Shown: positions 1 through 9,750, counted from the stretch's first letter. The stretch: 64,000 nt of DNA from Symbiodinium sp. CCMP2592 (GCA_905221615.1 CAJNDT010006126.1:124001-188000), one strand, 5' to 3'. Program-made: numbers and translations. Notes: generated by a model not told the origin, from the sequence alone.

Positions 1-44
1 GCAGGCTTTCTTGGCGGGTGGTTTGGTTTAGGGTTTAGGGCCTA

Positions 45-150
45 CCTATAATCTCCATTGTGGTTCCTTTCTTTGGTTATCCAGTTTTATAGGACCCTAT
101 AATAGAGATTTTGGTTAACCAAAAACAGGAACTACAATGGAGACTATAGG
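45..150. mobile_element. Short inverted-repeat element, family 5
   Basis: Its ends are inverted copies of CCTATAATCTCCATTGT. The centre carries a smaller inverted repeat around TTTTGGTTA and TAACCAAAA. TA flanks both sides. Sister copies lie at 28815-28923 and 53116-53222. Confidence 0.6.
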
Positions 151-311
151 TACAAAGCCTTTCAAACAAGGCCCCAAATCGGCCACCCCACCGCCTCATG
201 ACGCCTTTGAAAGGAATCTCTCCAAAAACCGATCGACCCTTTCAAGGACCGCTAAAGCCGAAACTCGAACCTGCAAGCGCTACATAGTACCCAACCCGTA
301 ACACCCTGTAT

Positions 312-406
312 GGGTAGTTGTCAAAATTATGGTCCCTTTTTGGGTACCCTAAAAATTAGGTGCCATATTATACTAAGGAGGGACCCCCCAATTTTGACAA
401 CCACCC
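312..406. mobile_element. Short inverted-repeat element, family 1
   Basis: Ends are GGGTAGTTGTCAAAATTA and its inverted match TTTTGACAACCACCC. The 4-bp flanks GTAT and ATAT look like a diverged target duplication. The core contains GGTACCCTAA and a REGTGCC-like block shared with copies at 30699, 34282, 34934 and 62055. Confidence 0.65.
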
Positions 407-539
407 ATATGATTCCTTGACAGGACTCTTTCAACGAGGCCCGCACCTTAAACATCAACTTCTGGTACCCTGAAGGGACCCCTATATAGATACTTTACAG
501 TACAAGGAATCCCCGAAGGAACCCCCATATAGATCACGT

Positions 540-1320
540 AGAAGGGACCCTTAGAGTGCAACACCTCAACCCTAAACCCTAAAACCCGAGATTCCTAAAC
601 CCTAAAAACCCAAACCTTAAAAGGGACCCCCCCCATAATAGATCTCTGAAAAGGGGCCCCCATAGAGGGACGCCGCTAAGTCAGAGCTCCCGCAGCCTTA
701 AAGGAACCGCTAGACCCTAAAACCTTAAACCCTAAACCCTAAAACCCTGAACCCTGAAACCCTAGACCCTGAAACCTTCAACCCTAAACCCTGAACCCTG
801 AAACCCTAAACCCTGAAACCCTAGACCCTTGAAACTTAAACCCTGGAGCCCTTAAGCCCTAAGCCCAGAAACCCTTAAACCCTCAACCCTAAACCCTGAC
901 ACCCTAAAACGCTTAAGTTACCCCTTTACAGGAACCCCTGGTCCGCCTGAAGGTCCTCCAACTTCCAGGGCATGTCGTTCTGACCGTCGACCTCCAGTCC
1001 TCAAAAGGGACTTAGGGGACGTGACTTAGGGTTTAAGAGATTTAGGATTTAGGGGATTTAGGGCTAAGGGATTTAGGGCTTAGGGGATTCAGGGATTTAG
1101 GTAGGTTTGGGGGAGTAAGAGGGTTTAGGGGATTTAGGGTTTTAGGTAGGGTTTAAGGGATTTAGGGTTTTAGGTAGGGTTTAGGGGATTTAAAGGGTTT
1201 AGGGGATTTAAAGGGTTTAGGGGATTTAGGGTTTTCGGTAGGGTTTAGGGGATTTAGAGGGTTTAGAGGTTAGGTTTCAGCCTCTAGTGCTTAAGGGGTT
1301 AGGGGTTTAGGGTTTAGGGT
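540..1320. repeat. Dispersed telomere-like heptamer tracts
   Basis: The stretch is dominated by variants of CCCTAAA (about 560-910) and then by TTTAGGG variants (about 1025-1320). The orientation flips around the short coding-like patch at 926-1000. Units are imperfect, with insertions such as CCCTGAAA and TTTAGGGGA, so this is a degenerate interspersed array rather than a chromosome end. Confidence 0.75.
926..1000 (-). CDS. Candidate short exon, unknown protein
   Basis: On the minus strand the frame reads ...LEVDGQNDMPWKLEDLQ... and ends at a TAA. It is GC-rich at third positions and is bounded by telomere-like filler on both sides. A possible acceptor (TTTTGAG|G) lies just upstream. No family is recognised. 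The patch is only 25 codons, so the call rests on composition and context; the terminal TAA may not be a stop if the code is reassigned. Confidence 0.35.
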   Translation of the reverse strand, partial: GLEVDGQNDMPWKLEDLQADQGFL

Positions 1321-2095
1321 AAGCCCCAAACCCGGAACACAAATTCTACGCATCGCGAGGAACCGGATGTTCGAAGCTTACAGAGCCCCCGAACACCACG
1401 GCATTCACGTTCAGAAGTTATGGATTATGGTTTAGGGTTTCAGGGCTCAGAGTTTAGGTTTTAGGGTTTATAGGGGTTGATTAGGGCTTATAAGGTTTGT
1501 ATATGGCTTGCGCTGTATCACAAGGTTTGTTAAAGGTTAGGTTTTGGGTTATGGGCTCTAGGTTTGCAATTATGGGTTTGGTTTAAGGCTTTAAGGCTTC
1601 TGGCTTCGGGAAACTAAGGTCTGGCGCATACGTGTTTAAGGCTTAGGCTTAAGCAGTGCCTGGAAGTAGACAAAAGGCGCAAGGATGTTTCGTATTCGGG
1701 GTGGACTAAGGCTTTAGGTGTCAGGGCATTGAATGCTATGAGGGTCAGCTACTGGGATAGTGTAGGCGGGAGGTCGGGGTTTAGAGACTTTAGTTACAAC
1801 TCGCGAAGTTCAGGCTTAGAAGGGTGGGCAGTGTGCTGAAGCGGGAAACCTCAAAGACTCGACGCATCAACACGCCGAAACTCGCAAATCAAATGTCCCT
1901 GCACCATCAGTTTACAAAGTCGGAACCCCAAGAACATCATGCTAGCGACGCCCTTCGTTGAAGCCATGAACCCAAACCCCAGCATAAAAGCTTGATAAAT
2001 CACCTACCCCCCAAGCCCTGACCACCCTAAATCACACTGCGAATACCTCGAAAACCACCAACACCCTAAACCCCAAACCCTGAAACCTCAATCTT

Positions 2096-2156
2096 TCAAA
2101 TCACTTTCTTCGCAAGCTTCGACTCAGGTTTTCCACGAAAAGCGCGGCATACATCC
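2096..2156 (-). CDS. Candidate short exon, unknown protein
   Basis: The minus-strand frame gives a basic peptide containing CRAFRGKPESKLAKK and ends at TGA. It starts after a possible acceptor CCCGCGAG. The plus strand is less protein-like here. Nothing in it identifies a family. Remnants of a family-3 element follow at about 2170-2390. Confidence 0.3.
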
Positions 2157-2440
2157 TCGCGGGAATATTGTTATAGGGGCCTTAACAACACAGGGTTCAT
2201 CTGAAGGGCTCCTAAAAAGGGATCTGTAAGGGTTCCTTGAAGCATTATGATAAGCGTTTGATAGTTTAATACAAGGGACCTTAATAATTCGAACTGGATT
2301 TTTGGGCCCAATATACTATAAGTACAATGAGGAACCCCCAAGCTAGTATGGGTAGTAATTTAAGCTTCTATATTACGGCTAGAAGGCCCGGTTGAGTTCA
2401 GAAGCTCCTAACCTCCATAATCATAAGAAGCAGACTACTA

Positions 2441-2623
2441 GTGAATGATAAGCACGAAACAAGTGTGCACAAAGGGAAGGAAAGGCGAATCATGGGTTCA
2501 AGGAGTTCTGGTTTCAGACCTCCAGAGGTTGTCTTGAGGGGTCTGGAAGGACCAGAAGTCACTCGGCAGCTTGCATATGATATTCGCACCGCGGTTGTCG
2601 CCTTGCATACTGATCGACTCTGA
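2441..2623 (+). CDS. Small open frame, unknown protein
   Basis: A 60-codon frame opens at an ATG and contains RPPEVVLRGLEGPEVTRQL followed by AYDIRTAVVALHTDRL. A plausible 3' splice site (GGTTTCAG) lies inside the first half, so only the second half may be an exon. The minus strand is also open through the same interval, with a more Cys/Ser-rich product that I consider the shadow. The protein is not recognised. Confidence 0.35.
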   Translation: MNDKHETSVHKGKERRIMGSRSSGFRPPEVVLRGLEGPEVTRQLAYDIRTAVVALHTDRL

Positions 2624-3309
2624 CTGATCCCTGCAAACTCCGTGAAGAGCAAGCTGTACACGAAAAGGAATGCTCATCGACAGCTTGGCTGAAAGAGGCG
2701 CCAAAATAGGTAAAACAAGGAGCTGAGGTCGACTGTGCAAAAGCAGCAACGTGTCTGTGCGTGTGCCTACACAACTGCACAGAAGAGGAACCGCCGTGGC
2801 CTCCCATCCTTGGCAACCGCAACACCTATGTTTCGGCTTCATAGGGCCTTTCAGCAACCCCTCCCCAGCGAGCGCATTAGCCCATCGCCCCGCTGTCATG
2901 TGCCGGCACAAGCACGTTGGCCTCAGAGAGGGGCTGCTGAAGGAAATGCGACCACCCGCCCCACACCCGGCCAGCAGTGCGGGAGAAGCCGTCTTTATGT
3001 GCAGCGGCTCCCCCTCGGTAGGGCCGAGAACCCCGAAACAGAGTCAGGCAAAAGATAGAGAGAGAGGGAGAGAGACCGCAAGCGAGCATCGCATGTAACA
3101 CACACTTGCCTTCTCTGCCATGCTGGGTGAAGGGTGCATACCCTTGCGGTCAGAACAGGGCGTTGGGGCTCTGAGGTTTCTTATGATCAAAACTAGCTTA
3201 TAGTTAACATAAACAAACCGATCCGTTGACTTAACAAAGAAACCAAGAAATGATCAGCTTTTCTGAAGCCTTCAGGGGAGATTTATGATTATATTTTGTT
3301 GTGCTTCAG

Positions 3310-3437
3310 AGCCGATGATGGATGCGAGTACACGAGGATATCCGCAAGCCACCATCGCGCTCACACCGCCCACACTTTCAGTCTTAAATGCCCCAGACTC
3401 CGATTCAGACATTAAACCACTCCCTAAACCTATCTAA
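3310..3437 (+). CDS. Candidate exon, unknown protein
   Basis: The patch follows TGTGCTTCAG, a plausible acceptor. It runs about 41 codons (MMDASTRGYPQATIALTPP and onward) to a TAA that lies at the edge of CCCTAAA filler. Proline, serine and threonine dominate the second half. No homolog is recognised and no neighbouring exon could be joined with confidence. Confidence 0.3.
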
Positions 3438-3904
3438 ACCCTAAATTAGCCTAAACCCCTAAACCCTAAATCCCCAAAACAGCAACTCGAAGCCAACCCC
3501 GGGGCTTCCAAACAACATCGTACAGAAGCTTGCGCCCGGGAAAGCACCTCTAAACCCTATAAGTCCTACCGGGACTTTGAAACCTATGTTCCTAAAAACT
3601 TGTACAAGGAAGATTTAAAAAGGAGCCCGATAAACGTAGGTTCTAGAGAGTTGCAAAGCAACGGCATAAGCTAATTAGCGCTGGCTTCGGGACGAATCGG
3701 CAAGGCATCAACATAGGAAGCGAAAAAGTGAAGGGAACTAGGGCAGCGGATGCACAGTTCACACAGGTCGAAGGCAAGATTAGAGGCAAGGATTGTATGC
3801 ATGTTTTGCATACAGTTGTAGGGTCTTGGGGTTTAGGGTTCGCGGGTTTAGGGTTACCGTTATGCTTAAGAACACCTCCCATACGCACCATTGCAACAAA
3901 CGAT

Positions 3905-4025
3905 GGGGAGACCAAATTCTGAACGGCGCTGATCGGATTCTCGTGGGGATGCCGGGAAATTTCAGTCCGGAGGCATCAATACCTGAAAAAGCTTATGTGC
4001 CTGCACAACTGGGCAAAGTAGTGTA
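3905..4025 (+). CDS. Candidate exon ending at an inserted element
   Basis: The plus frame reads ILNGADRILVGMPGNFSPE then ASIPEKAYVPAQLGKVV and stops exactly where a family-3 element begins (4026). Beyond the element, open plus-strand sequence resumes near 4114 (ITLLGKSIKLICSGCPGYVQ). GGCAAA(A)GTA occurs on both sides of the element, so it may be spliced as an intron. The minus strand is also open here, which limits confidence. The product is not recognised. Confidence 0.4.
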
Positions 4026-4113
4026 GGGGCCTGAATAATTAGAACAGGGTTTTGGGGGTTCCATAACTATAGTATAATATACCCCTAAGCCCTATTCTAA
4101 CCATTAAGGCCCC
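4026..4113. mobile_element. Short inverted-repeat element, family 3
   Basis: Ends are GGGGCCTGAATAATTAGAA and TTCTAACCATTAAGGCCCC in inverted orientation, flanked by TA. This is a full-length copy of the most frequent element type in the window. Confidence 0.65.
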
Positions 4114-4555
4114 TACATTACCCTTCTCGGCAAAAGTATCAAACTTATTTGCTCGGGATGTCCGGGCTACGTGCAGAGATGTCCGCGCCAGAACAAAGAA
4201 AAAACAATTCTGCATAAACGAAGCACGCACACCGACTGTATAGCAACGAGAAGCCCTGTCTGCTCTAACCTCTCCTCGCTGATGGAATACTCTGCTTGGC
4301 TGCGATCTATCCCGTCCCGCACAACACCCGTGGACGTGTCAACTGACAGGGCCCTGCCCTTGGCTGCCGTCCCTACTATGTCGTCCCCCGAAAATTTCTG
4401 CTTATGCGGTTTTTCTTGTGACTTTAGCTACCTAATCGTTGGGATAGGACTAAAAATGTCCATTTTTATTCCTTATTGGTTTAAGTACACATAAAAATGT
4501 AAAATGTTACCCAACTATGACAAAGTTAGGGTCCAGGTAAGCGCCGGAAACTGCC

Positions 4556-4665
4556 AAGACCTTCCAAAATCCCTTAATTAAGGAGTATAGCTTAAACTCT
4601 AATAGGATCCCTTATATGCATTAAGGTATATCAATTAAGGGATTTTGGAAGGTCTGGGTGCTCGG
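4556..4665. mobile_element. Short inverted-repeat element, family 6
   Basis: The arms begin GACCTTCCAAAATCCCTTA and are inverted at the other end, with an inner ATTAAGG palindrome. A near-perfect sister copy lies at 37365-37470. A second inverted pair (CCATAGGCTAAAACSCCTTTTGG) follows at about 4666-4890. Confidence 0.6.
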
Positions 4666-5080
4666 AGGCCAAAAGGGGGGTTTAAGATTCTTGGGGTAGG
4701 GATTCCTTGATATGAACCCTATTCTGGGAGCCCTAATCCCTACTAAACCCCCATAGGCTAAAACGCCTTTTGGCCTCCTATGATACCCTTATAGGTCCCT
4801 TCAAAGGAACCCCTTTAGATCCCTTTAAAGGAAATCTAGGGATCCCTAACCCCCATAGGCTAAAACCCCTTTTGGCCTCCTATGAATCAGGGATTGTCCT
4901 GCAGAAGTTCCATGAGGCCGTGTGGACTTTCGCGATCTCCACAAACTCATCTGTGCAGCGGGTTAGGGCATAGGGTTTAGGGTTTAGGGCTTAGGATTTA
5001 GGGCAGAGGGTTTGAGGCTTAGGGGATTTAGGGAATATAGAGGGTTAGGTTCAAGGTTTAGGGGGCTATAGGGGGGTTAG

Positions 5081-5751
5081 AGTCACCGAAAGGCTTTAGA
5101 AGGAACCCTAGGACACCCAGTTGAGTGTGGATGGCGGATGGCGGACTTAGAGCAGCACCCACTTCTGATTGTCCACACAAGAGGGTGGTTGTCAAAATTA
5201 GGATCCCTCTTTGGGTCCTTATTATAATACGGCACCTAATATTTAAGGAACCCAACAAGGGACCATAATTTTGACAACCACCCAAGAAAATCCCACACCA
5301 GGCCTGGCTTAATCAGGCCAATCGATGACGCCGAGCGAGCAGTGCACTGTCCACGATGCCACCTGAGCGCTGGGGAGTAGGGGTTGCCCAGACCCCCGGG
5401 AGGATCCAAAAAGTAGATCCCTTAATGGGGGTTCCTAATAAAGTACCCTTAGTAGTATAGGGCCCCAAATTAGGGGATCTACTTTCTAGATCCTCCCGGG
5501 GGTCTGGGTGATAGAGCCATACAGCCTTAAAGTGAACCGCAGAAAGTTGGAACATGGGCTTAGCAGGATTGGTGCTAGGATCCCCTATACTTTACCTTAA
5601 GGGGATGGGGATGTTGATGTTCCAACTTTCGGGCTTCTACTGTATAGGATTTAGACAGTTTTGGTTTATATCGTTTCTTCCAGTAAAGGCTGATATTACG
5701 CCTGGGCTTTGGGTTTACGAGGTTTTTGGTCTAGGGGTTTTGGGTTTATAA
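5081..5751 (+). CDS. Multi-exon gene interrupted by three introners
   Basis: Exons 5081-5182, 5288-5386, 5511-5529 and 5645-5751 join into one frame when three different elements are each removed with one target-site copy. The first exon follows GGGGTTAG, a telomere-like acceptor. The product has a Cys/His-rich segment (VECGW, then VHCPRCHLSAGE). It crosses an in-frame TAG at 5378-5380 and then reads GLIEPYSLIGFRQFWF and a hydrophobic tail. The Cys/His spacing suggests metal binding, but I cannot assign a known finger class. The end at 5751 is a TAA that may itself be sense. Confidence 0.7.
5183..5283. mobile_element. Introner, family 1, TSD AAGA
   Basis: Ends are GGGTGGTTGTCAAAATTA and the inverted TAATTTTGACAACCACCC. 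It is flanked by AAGA on both sides (5179-5182 and 5284-5287). Element plus one duplication is 105 nt, and removal keeps the host frame open. Confidence 0.75.
5387..5508. mobile_element. Introner with CCCAGACCCCCGGGAGGATC ends
   Basis: A long inverted repeat has an inner pair AAAGTAGATC and GATCTACTTT. TG flanks both ends. Removing 5387-5510 joins TTG to ATA in frame within the gene at 5081-5751. Confidence 0.65.
5530..5642. mobile_element. Introner, family 8, TSD TA
   Basis: The left arm contains CAGAAAGTTGGAACATG and the right arm CAACTTTCGGGCTTCTACTG. TA lies on each side. Removing the element with one TA restores the frame of the gene at 5081-5751. Sisters lie at 21206, 24733, 28140, 37238, 50565, 55045, 56150 and 63739. 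Confidence 0.65.
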
Positions 5752-5906
5752 GCTTCATGTTGCAATTGGTCTTCGGGCTTGTAGTCCCGAGTTTCGGGCT
5801 TAGGGTAGGTGTACGCGTTTGACAATCGGGCCGACAATGGCTTTGTAAAAATGACCAAATCCGAATACGCAGCAGGGTGAACCCCCACGACAATGTCAAA
5901 AGTTGA

Positions 5907-6371
5907 CATGTCTGCGACACCTGTTGCAAAGACCACTGGTTGCAAACAAGGCGGTTCTCTACACATCAACTGGTGGCGTCTCATCGAAGACATCGAGGCA
6001 CGTCGATAATCAGTGGGGTGATTCGGTTGATGATATAAATCCTGCACTACCCATAATAAGGAATATACCATATGCCCCATATAGTTTAGGGCCTTAAAGT
6101 AATGCAGGATTTACATCATCAACCGATTCTTCGAGCTGACGATCGAAGCGAGAGGCTGAGAAGAGCCATTGATACGATCTAGCCCGCACTTGGCTGGGCT
6201 GGAGCTCATCAATCCCTGAAGGACCACATGACCCTTAAAAGTAGGGGCACTATACCCATGTATGAATCCCCTTATGGTATATGAACCTTAAACCCGTTTA
6301 GGGCTCATGTCGTCCTTAAGGCCACTGCTGTGGGGATTCAGTCCGCACTTGCCCCGTGTCCTCCCGGACAG
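5907..6371 (+). CDS. Exon block with two introners
   Basis: The segment 5907-6023 (HVCDTCCKDHWLQTRRF and onward) joins to 6129 when the element at 6024-6125 is removed at its ATT duplication. It continues through LRADDRSERLRRAIDTI, an in-frame TAG (6180-6182) and GWAGAHQSLK. Removing 6221-6319 then continues it in frame to about 6371. The product is rich in Cys and His at the start and is not recognised. An overlapping plus-strand frame at 6372-6459 (ANWGDLFTMARNPSFGAMKG) is also protein-like and may be the true downstream exon. Confidence 0.5.
6024..6125. mobile_element. Introner, family 9, TSD ATT
   Basis: Ends are CGGTTGATGATATAAATCC and the inverted GGATTTACATCATCAACCG. ATT is duplicated at 6021-6023 and 6126-6128. 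The core has GGACCCTAAACTATGGG-like sequence in the sister copies at 19351, 37855 and 55437. Confidence 0.7.
6221..6315. mobile_element. Inverted-repeat element, probable introner
   Basis: GGACCACATGACCCTTAA at the left is matched inverted by TTTAGGGCTCATGTCGTCC at the right. Flanks are TGAA and TTAA. Removing 99 nt leaves the surrounding frame unchanged. Confidence 0.5.
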
Positions 6372-6592
6372 AGCGGATTTCACCGCCAACTGGGGCGATC
6401 TGTTCACCATGGCCAGAAATCCTAGCTTTGGCGCCATGAAGGGCAGCGGCTACCACTGACTCGACGGTAACCGGTGTTGAGGATGTTGGAGGTTGGAGGT
6501 GTCGGGTGTAATTAGCTTAGTTATAGGGTGTAGGGCTTTAGGGTACCCAAAGACTCCAATATCCCTTAAGGAATATTCCCAATTCTGGTTGG

Positions 6593-6673
6593 TTAGGTTA
6601 GGTGTTTTTGTTTCTTCTTTGAGGGTGGGGCTCCAGTGTACACGACGACAGGTCCCTGAACAAGTTCAATCCG
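6593..6673 (-). CDS. Candidate exon, strand uncertain
   Basis: On the minus strand an acceptor-like CCCGGACAG is followed by RIELVQGPVVVYTGAPPSKK, ending at TAA. The plus strand also gives a possible exon (CTRRQVPEQVQSAVR) after GGGCTCCAG, followed by a second plus-strand patch after a strong acceptor TTTTTGCTTACAG at 6739 (LKKLFQRASIW). Only one strand is likely real and I cannot decide between them. No family is recognised. Confidence 0.35.
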   Translation of the reverse strand, partial: RIELVQGPVVVYTGAPPSKKKQKHLT

Positions 6674-7028
6674 CTGTCCGGGCGTTCGGGGCTCTTGGGG
6701 CTTTTCGGGTTTACTGTTTCTTCTGCTTTTTGCTTACAGCTGAAGAAGCTTTTCCAACGGGCTTCCATATGGCACTGTAATGGCTTTCTTGCTTTCAGGT
6801 TGTTTGGGCTTGCAGCTTTGCCGTTGCTGCTTGATTTGGGCTTGTTGTGGCCGCAGTGTGTGGGAGCGTCCCTAAACCCAAAATCCTGAACCCTAAACCC
6901 TAGACCCTGAACATCGGATCAGGACAAAGGTCCGAAGCACTCCTGCCGAGCAGGCAAGTTTCCAATACTCAGCTGCGTCGGATGTCCAGCACTAAGATGC
7001 TCCATACCCGAAGGGATTCAAGGATCCC

Positions 7029-7110
7029 AAAGGGTCCAAGTACCAATAAAGTAGGTGCTTTGTAGCTATATTTGAGACCCAAAGTATATACGAGTTTATT
7101 ACTTGGACCC
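7029..7110. mobile_element. Inverted-repeat element, family 12
   Basis: CCAAAGGGTCCAAGTA at the left is matched by TACTTGGACCCTTTGC at the right, with GATC and GATA at the flanks. Related copies lie near 21322-21468, 29672-29930, 54190-54300, 56378-56487 and 60160-60250. Confidence 0.6.
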
Positions 7111-7335
7111 TTTGCGATAAATACTACAAACATGGAAACAGATCCCGAAAACCATGAAAAGGATGGTCTGTTGGGGCCTCACTCCATTATGGTGAAATGT
7201 AGCGGAGGGGGTTCTCAAGAGTTCGATAGGGCCCCGAAAAACCACACAAGCAAAAACAAAGATAGGGATATCCCATATGACCCCCCTTAAAAGGAAGCCC
7301 AATGAGGTAGGGATATCCCCATGAAATGCTTATGC

Positions 7336-7449
7336 TTATGTGCTTTTGGTGTCACTAATTGAAGCAGGCTTCCATACGGCGCCCTCACTCGGGATTAAGA
7401 CTGACCGTCCAGCATTGGGGCTTTCAGATTTGGGCCCCTCAACACCAAA
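7336..7449 (-). CDS. Candidate exon, unknown protein
   Basis: After the acceptor-like TTATGATTAG the minus strand reads 37 codons to TAA, including SPNAGRSVLIPSEGAVWKPA. The plus-strand frame of the same interval looks less protein-like. CCCTAAA filler lies immediately upstream (7450-7800), consistent with an intron. The function is unknown. Confidence 0.4.
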   Translation of the reverse strand, partial: FGVEGPKSESPNAGRSVLIPSEGAVWKPASISDTKST

Positions 7450-7800
7450 CTAATCATAATCCCAAAACCCTAAACCCAAACCCTAGGCCCGAAAACCTGA
7501 ACCCTAAACCGTAAACCCTAAAACCTGAACCCTAAACCGGAAACCCTAAAACCTGAACCCTAAACCGGAAACCCTAAAACCTAAACCCCAAACCCGAAAA
7601 CCTGAACCCTAAACCCTAAAACCTGTACGCACACACACACACACAACACTCGTCCGAAGCTTCGGCCACGAAACCCTAAACCCTAGGCCGTAAAGCCTAA
7701 AACCTAAACCCTAAACCCTGGACCCTAAACCCTAAAACCTAAACTCTAGACCCTACACCTTTAATCCTAAACCCTAAACCCTAGGCCCTAAACCCTAAAA
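7441..7800. repeat. CCCTAAA-type filler tract
   Basis: Long runs of AAACCCTAAACC variants are interrupted by a short CA repeat (7626-7646). They also contain copies of a motif that reads VAEASEE on the minus strand. The tract continues with breaks to about 7820. Confidence 0.8.
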
Positions 7801-7980
7801 CCTGAACAACTCTTCCGAGACTTCTACCTTAACGTATAGTAGGAACCCAACTATGATTTAAAGAACATTCCGCGAAATAAGTTATATTGGAGTCTTTGGG
7901 CACAACTCTTCCGAGGCTTCGGCCACCCTTATAGATCCCTCTAAAGAAACCCTTGTGGACCCCTTTAAAGGAACCCTACT

Positions 7981-8090
7981 CAAAGGATACTAGGGTCATA
8001 ATTAGGATAACTATACTTATAACCCCAGTTAGGGTACTTATAACCCTACTTACTAAGTCCCATGATCCTCCAAGTAGGTAGCCCTTACAA
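7981..8090. mobile_element. Inverted-repeat element, family 11
   Basis: It carries GTTATAAGTATAG-type inner arms and ends in CCATGATCCTCCAAG followed by TA. This is the element type with TA duplications also found at 11509, 12411 and 36368. The left arm is diverged. Confidence 0.5.
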
Positions 8091-8138
8091 AGGAACCCTA
8101 TAGCCCTTAAAGGAACCCTAGGCATCGTATGGACCCCT

Positions 8139-8231
8139 TTAAAGGAACTCCAGGCACCACTCTTCCGAGGCTTCGGCCACATGGTCCAGAGAGAGGCCTC
8201 CGCAATCCAACCGTTGCTGCCCACTTCGAGC
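8139..8231 (-). CDS. Candidate exon with a locally duplicated motif
   Basis: After ACCGACAG, at the boundary with TTTAGGG filler, the minus strand reads ARSGQQRLDCGGLSLDHVAE and then ASEEWCLEFL to a TAA. The segment VAEASEE recurs three more times upstream on the same strand, at about 7906-7930, 7806-7826 and 7647-7675, each inside filler. This suggests local duplication of an exon fragment. The family is unknown. Confidence 0.4.
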   Translation of the reverse strand, partial: ARSGQQRLDCGGLSLDHVAEASEEWCLEFL

Positions 8232-8830
8232 CTGTCGGTTTAGGGGTTTTGGGGGTTTGGGGTTAAAGGGTTTGGGGTTTAGGGTTTAGGGGTTAGGGTT
8301 CACTGCAGGGCTTAGGGATTAGGGTTTAGTGACCTAGGGGTTTAGGGGTTTGGGGGTTTAAGGGTTTGGGGGTTTGGGAGTTTGGGGGTTTAGGGGTTTG
8401 GGTGTTTAGGGGTTTAGGGATTAGGGTTCACTGTAGGATTAGGGTCCTGTCTCTCAGGGGTTTGGGGGGTTTAGGGGTTTAGGAGTTTAGGGTTCACTAT
8501 AGGGCTTAGGGATAAGGGGTTTAGGGGTTTCGGGGTTCAGGGGTTTGGGGTTTGGGGGTTTAGGGGTTTAGGAGTTTAGGGTTCACTATAGGGCTTAGGG
8601 ATAAGGGGTTTAGGGGTTTCGGGGTTTGGGGGTTTGGCGGTTTAGGGGTTCAGGGGTTTGGGGTTTGGGGGTTTAGGGGTTTAAGGGTTTGGGGTTTAGG
8701 GGTTAGGGTTTAGGGGTTGAGGAGTTAGGGGTTTAAGGTTTAGGGGTTAGGGGATTTAGGGGCTTAGGGTTTAGGGGTTTAGGGGTTTAAGGGTTTTGGG
8801 GGTTCAGGGGTTTAGGGGTTTAGTTTTTTT
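8232..8830. repeat. TTTAGGG-type filler tract
   Basis: Dense TTTAGGGG, TTTGGGGG and related units fill about 600 bp. A longer unit beginning GGGTTCACTATAGGGCTTAGGGATA appears at least three times (8290, 8500 and 8580). The tract ends at a run of twenty T and eight G. Confidence 0.8.
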
Positions 8831-9022
8831 TTTTTTTTTTGGGGGGGGTCTCGCTTCGCCCCTATCAAGGGTCCATGTATCCAAACATATAGACATGAAT
8901 AATACTACCTGTGTAGGCGCCTTAACAATTAGAACAGGGCTTTAAACTCCTTTATAATCTAAGTATGACCCAGAAGCTCCACGTATACCACCATTCTTCC
9001 ACAGCAGTATTGTGTCTGGTGC

Positions 9023-9125
9023 TTAGTAGGGAATGGGGGAAGGGATCCCTATGGTAGTCCCTACATAATCCCCGATAATAGTATCTTTAATCCATCCCCC
9101 CTTTCCTATACTAAGAACTAAGAAC
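9023..9125. mobile_element. Inverted-repeat element
   Basis: GTCTGGTGCTTAGTAGGGAA at the left matches the inverted TTCCTATACTAAGAACTAAG region and ACCAGAC at the right. A related element sharing CTTAGTAGGGAAT lies at 18648-18736. Confidence 0.5.
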
Positions 9126-9262
9126 CAGACAGTCTTGAGTATGGAGTTCTTCCAAAGAAAATGATAATATATGGAGCCTGCCTGTCTCACTCTGTTTCTT
9201 TTAACTCTGTTCCACAATGTGTTGTCAGATGTTCATGGGTACCGATGTGCACATCATAGAAA

Positions 9263-9412
9263 TCATGCATACATGGGGGTGTGTACATTACTTTTGCTCA
9301 TGCTGACAATCTCTTCTGCGTGCGTACATATGTGTTTGCGTGTTGAAGTCCGTGATCTAAGGGAAGAAACTACTGCAAGGCGCTCTTCATACTGTGTCAG
9401 AGCCTCAGACCT
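9263..9412 (-). CDS. Candidate exon, unknown protein
   Basis: The minus strand is open for 50 codons after TCTTAAAG, beginning RSEALTQYEERLAVVSS, which looks helical. The tail is Ser/Thr/His-rich and may already be intron. A plus-strand frame with hydrophobic residues overlaps it. No domain is recognised. Confidence 0.35.
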   Translation of the reverse strand, partial: RSEALTQYEERLAVVSSLRSRTSTRKHICTHAEEIVSMSKSNVHTPMYA

Positions 9413-9544
9413 TTAAGACCTGTCCCGTCAGCCCTAAACTCTAGACCCTCCCCGAATGTAATGGCCTTAATAGTTTCAATCGGGTGTTGGTGCGGATTGT
9501 CCTGCGTAATTGTCCAAGGAACCGTACGGTAGAGCACTCTCCAT

Positions 9545-9717
9545 CTTAGGGGCCGAGTACCCTAGCCCAAAAAAAGGTTAAACGTTTTCAACTATGGTCC
9601 GATTTTTTCTCCCCAAACTTTAGTTAAAGGTTACCCCTATCCCTCCAGGGACCTCATAGATAGGGCCCTAGGGCCCCGTAATAAGGTCTCTGGAGGCATA
9701 GGGTACCTACTCAGCGA
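9545..9717. mobile_element. Nested inverted-repeat elements, families 13 and 10
   Basis: A family-13 element (CTTAGGGGCCGAGTACCCTAG, AAAAAGGTTAA arms) encloses a family-10 element (CCCTATCCCTCCAGGGACC to GGTCTCTGGAGGCATAGGG). A simpler family-13 copy lies at 12711-12808. Confidence 0.5.
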
Positions 9718-9750
9718 CTACGCCTTTCTTCAGGCTTCTACGTTAAGCAG

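Noticed and set aside
7000-7290. Plus-strand protein joined across the family-12 element
   Set aside because: All frames on both strands are open here, and the product is Asn/Lys/His-rich. I cannot support one reading.
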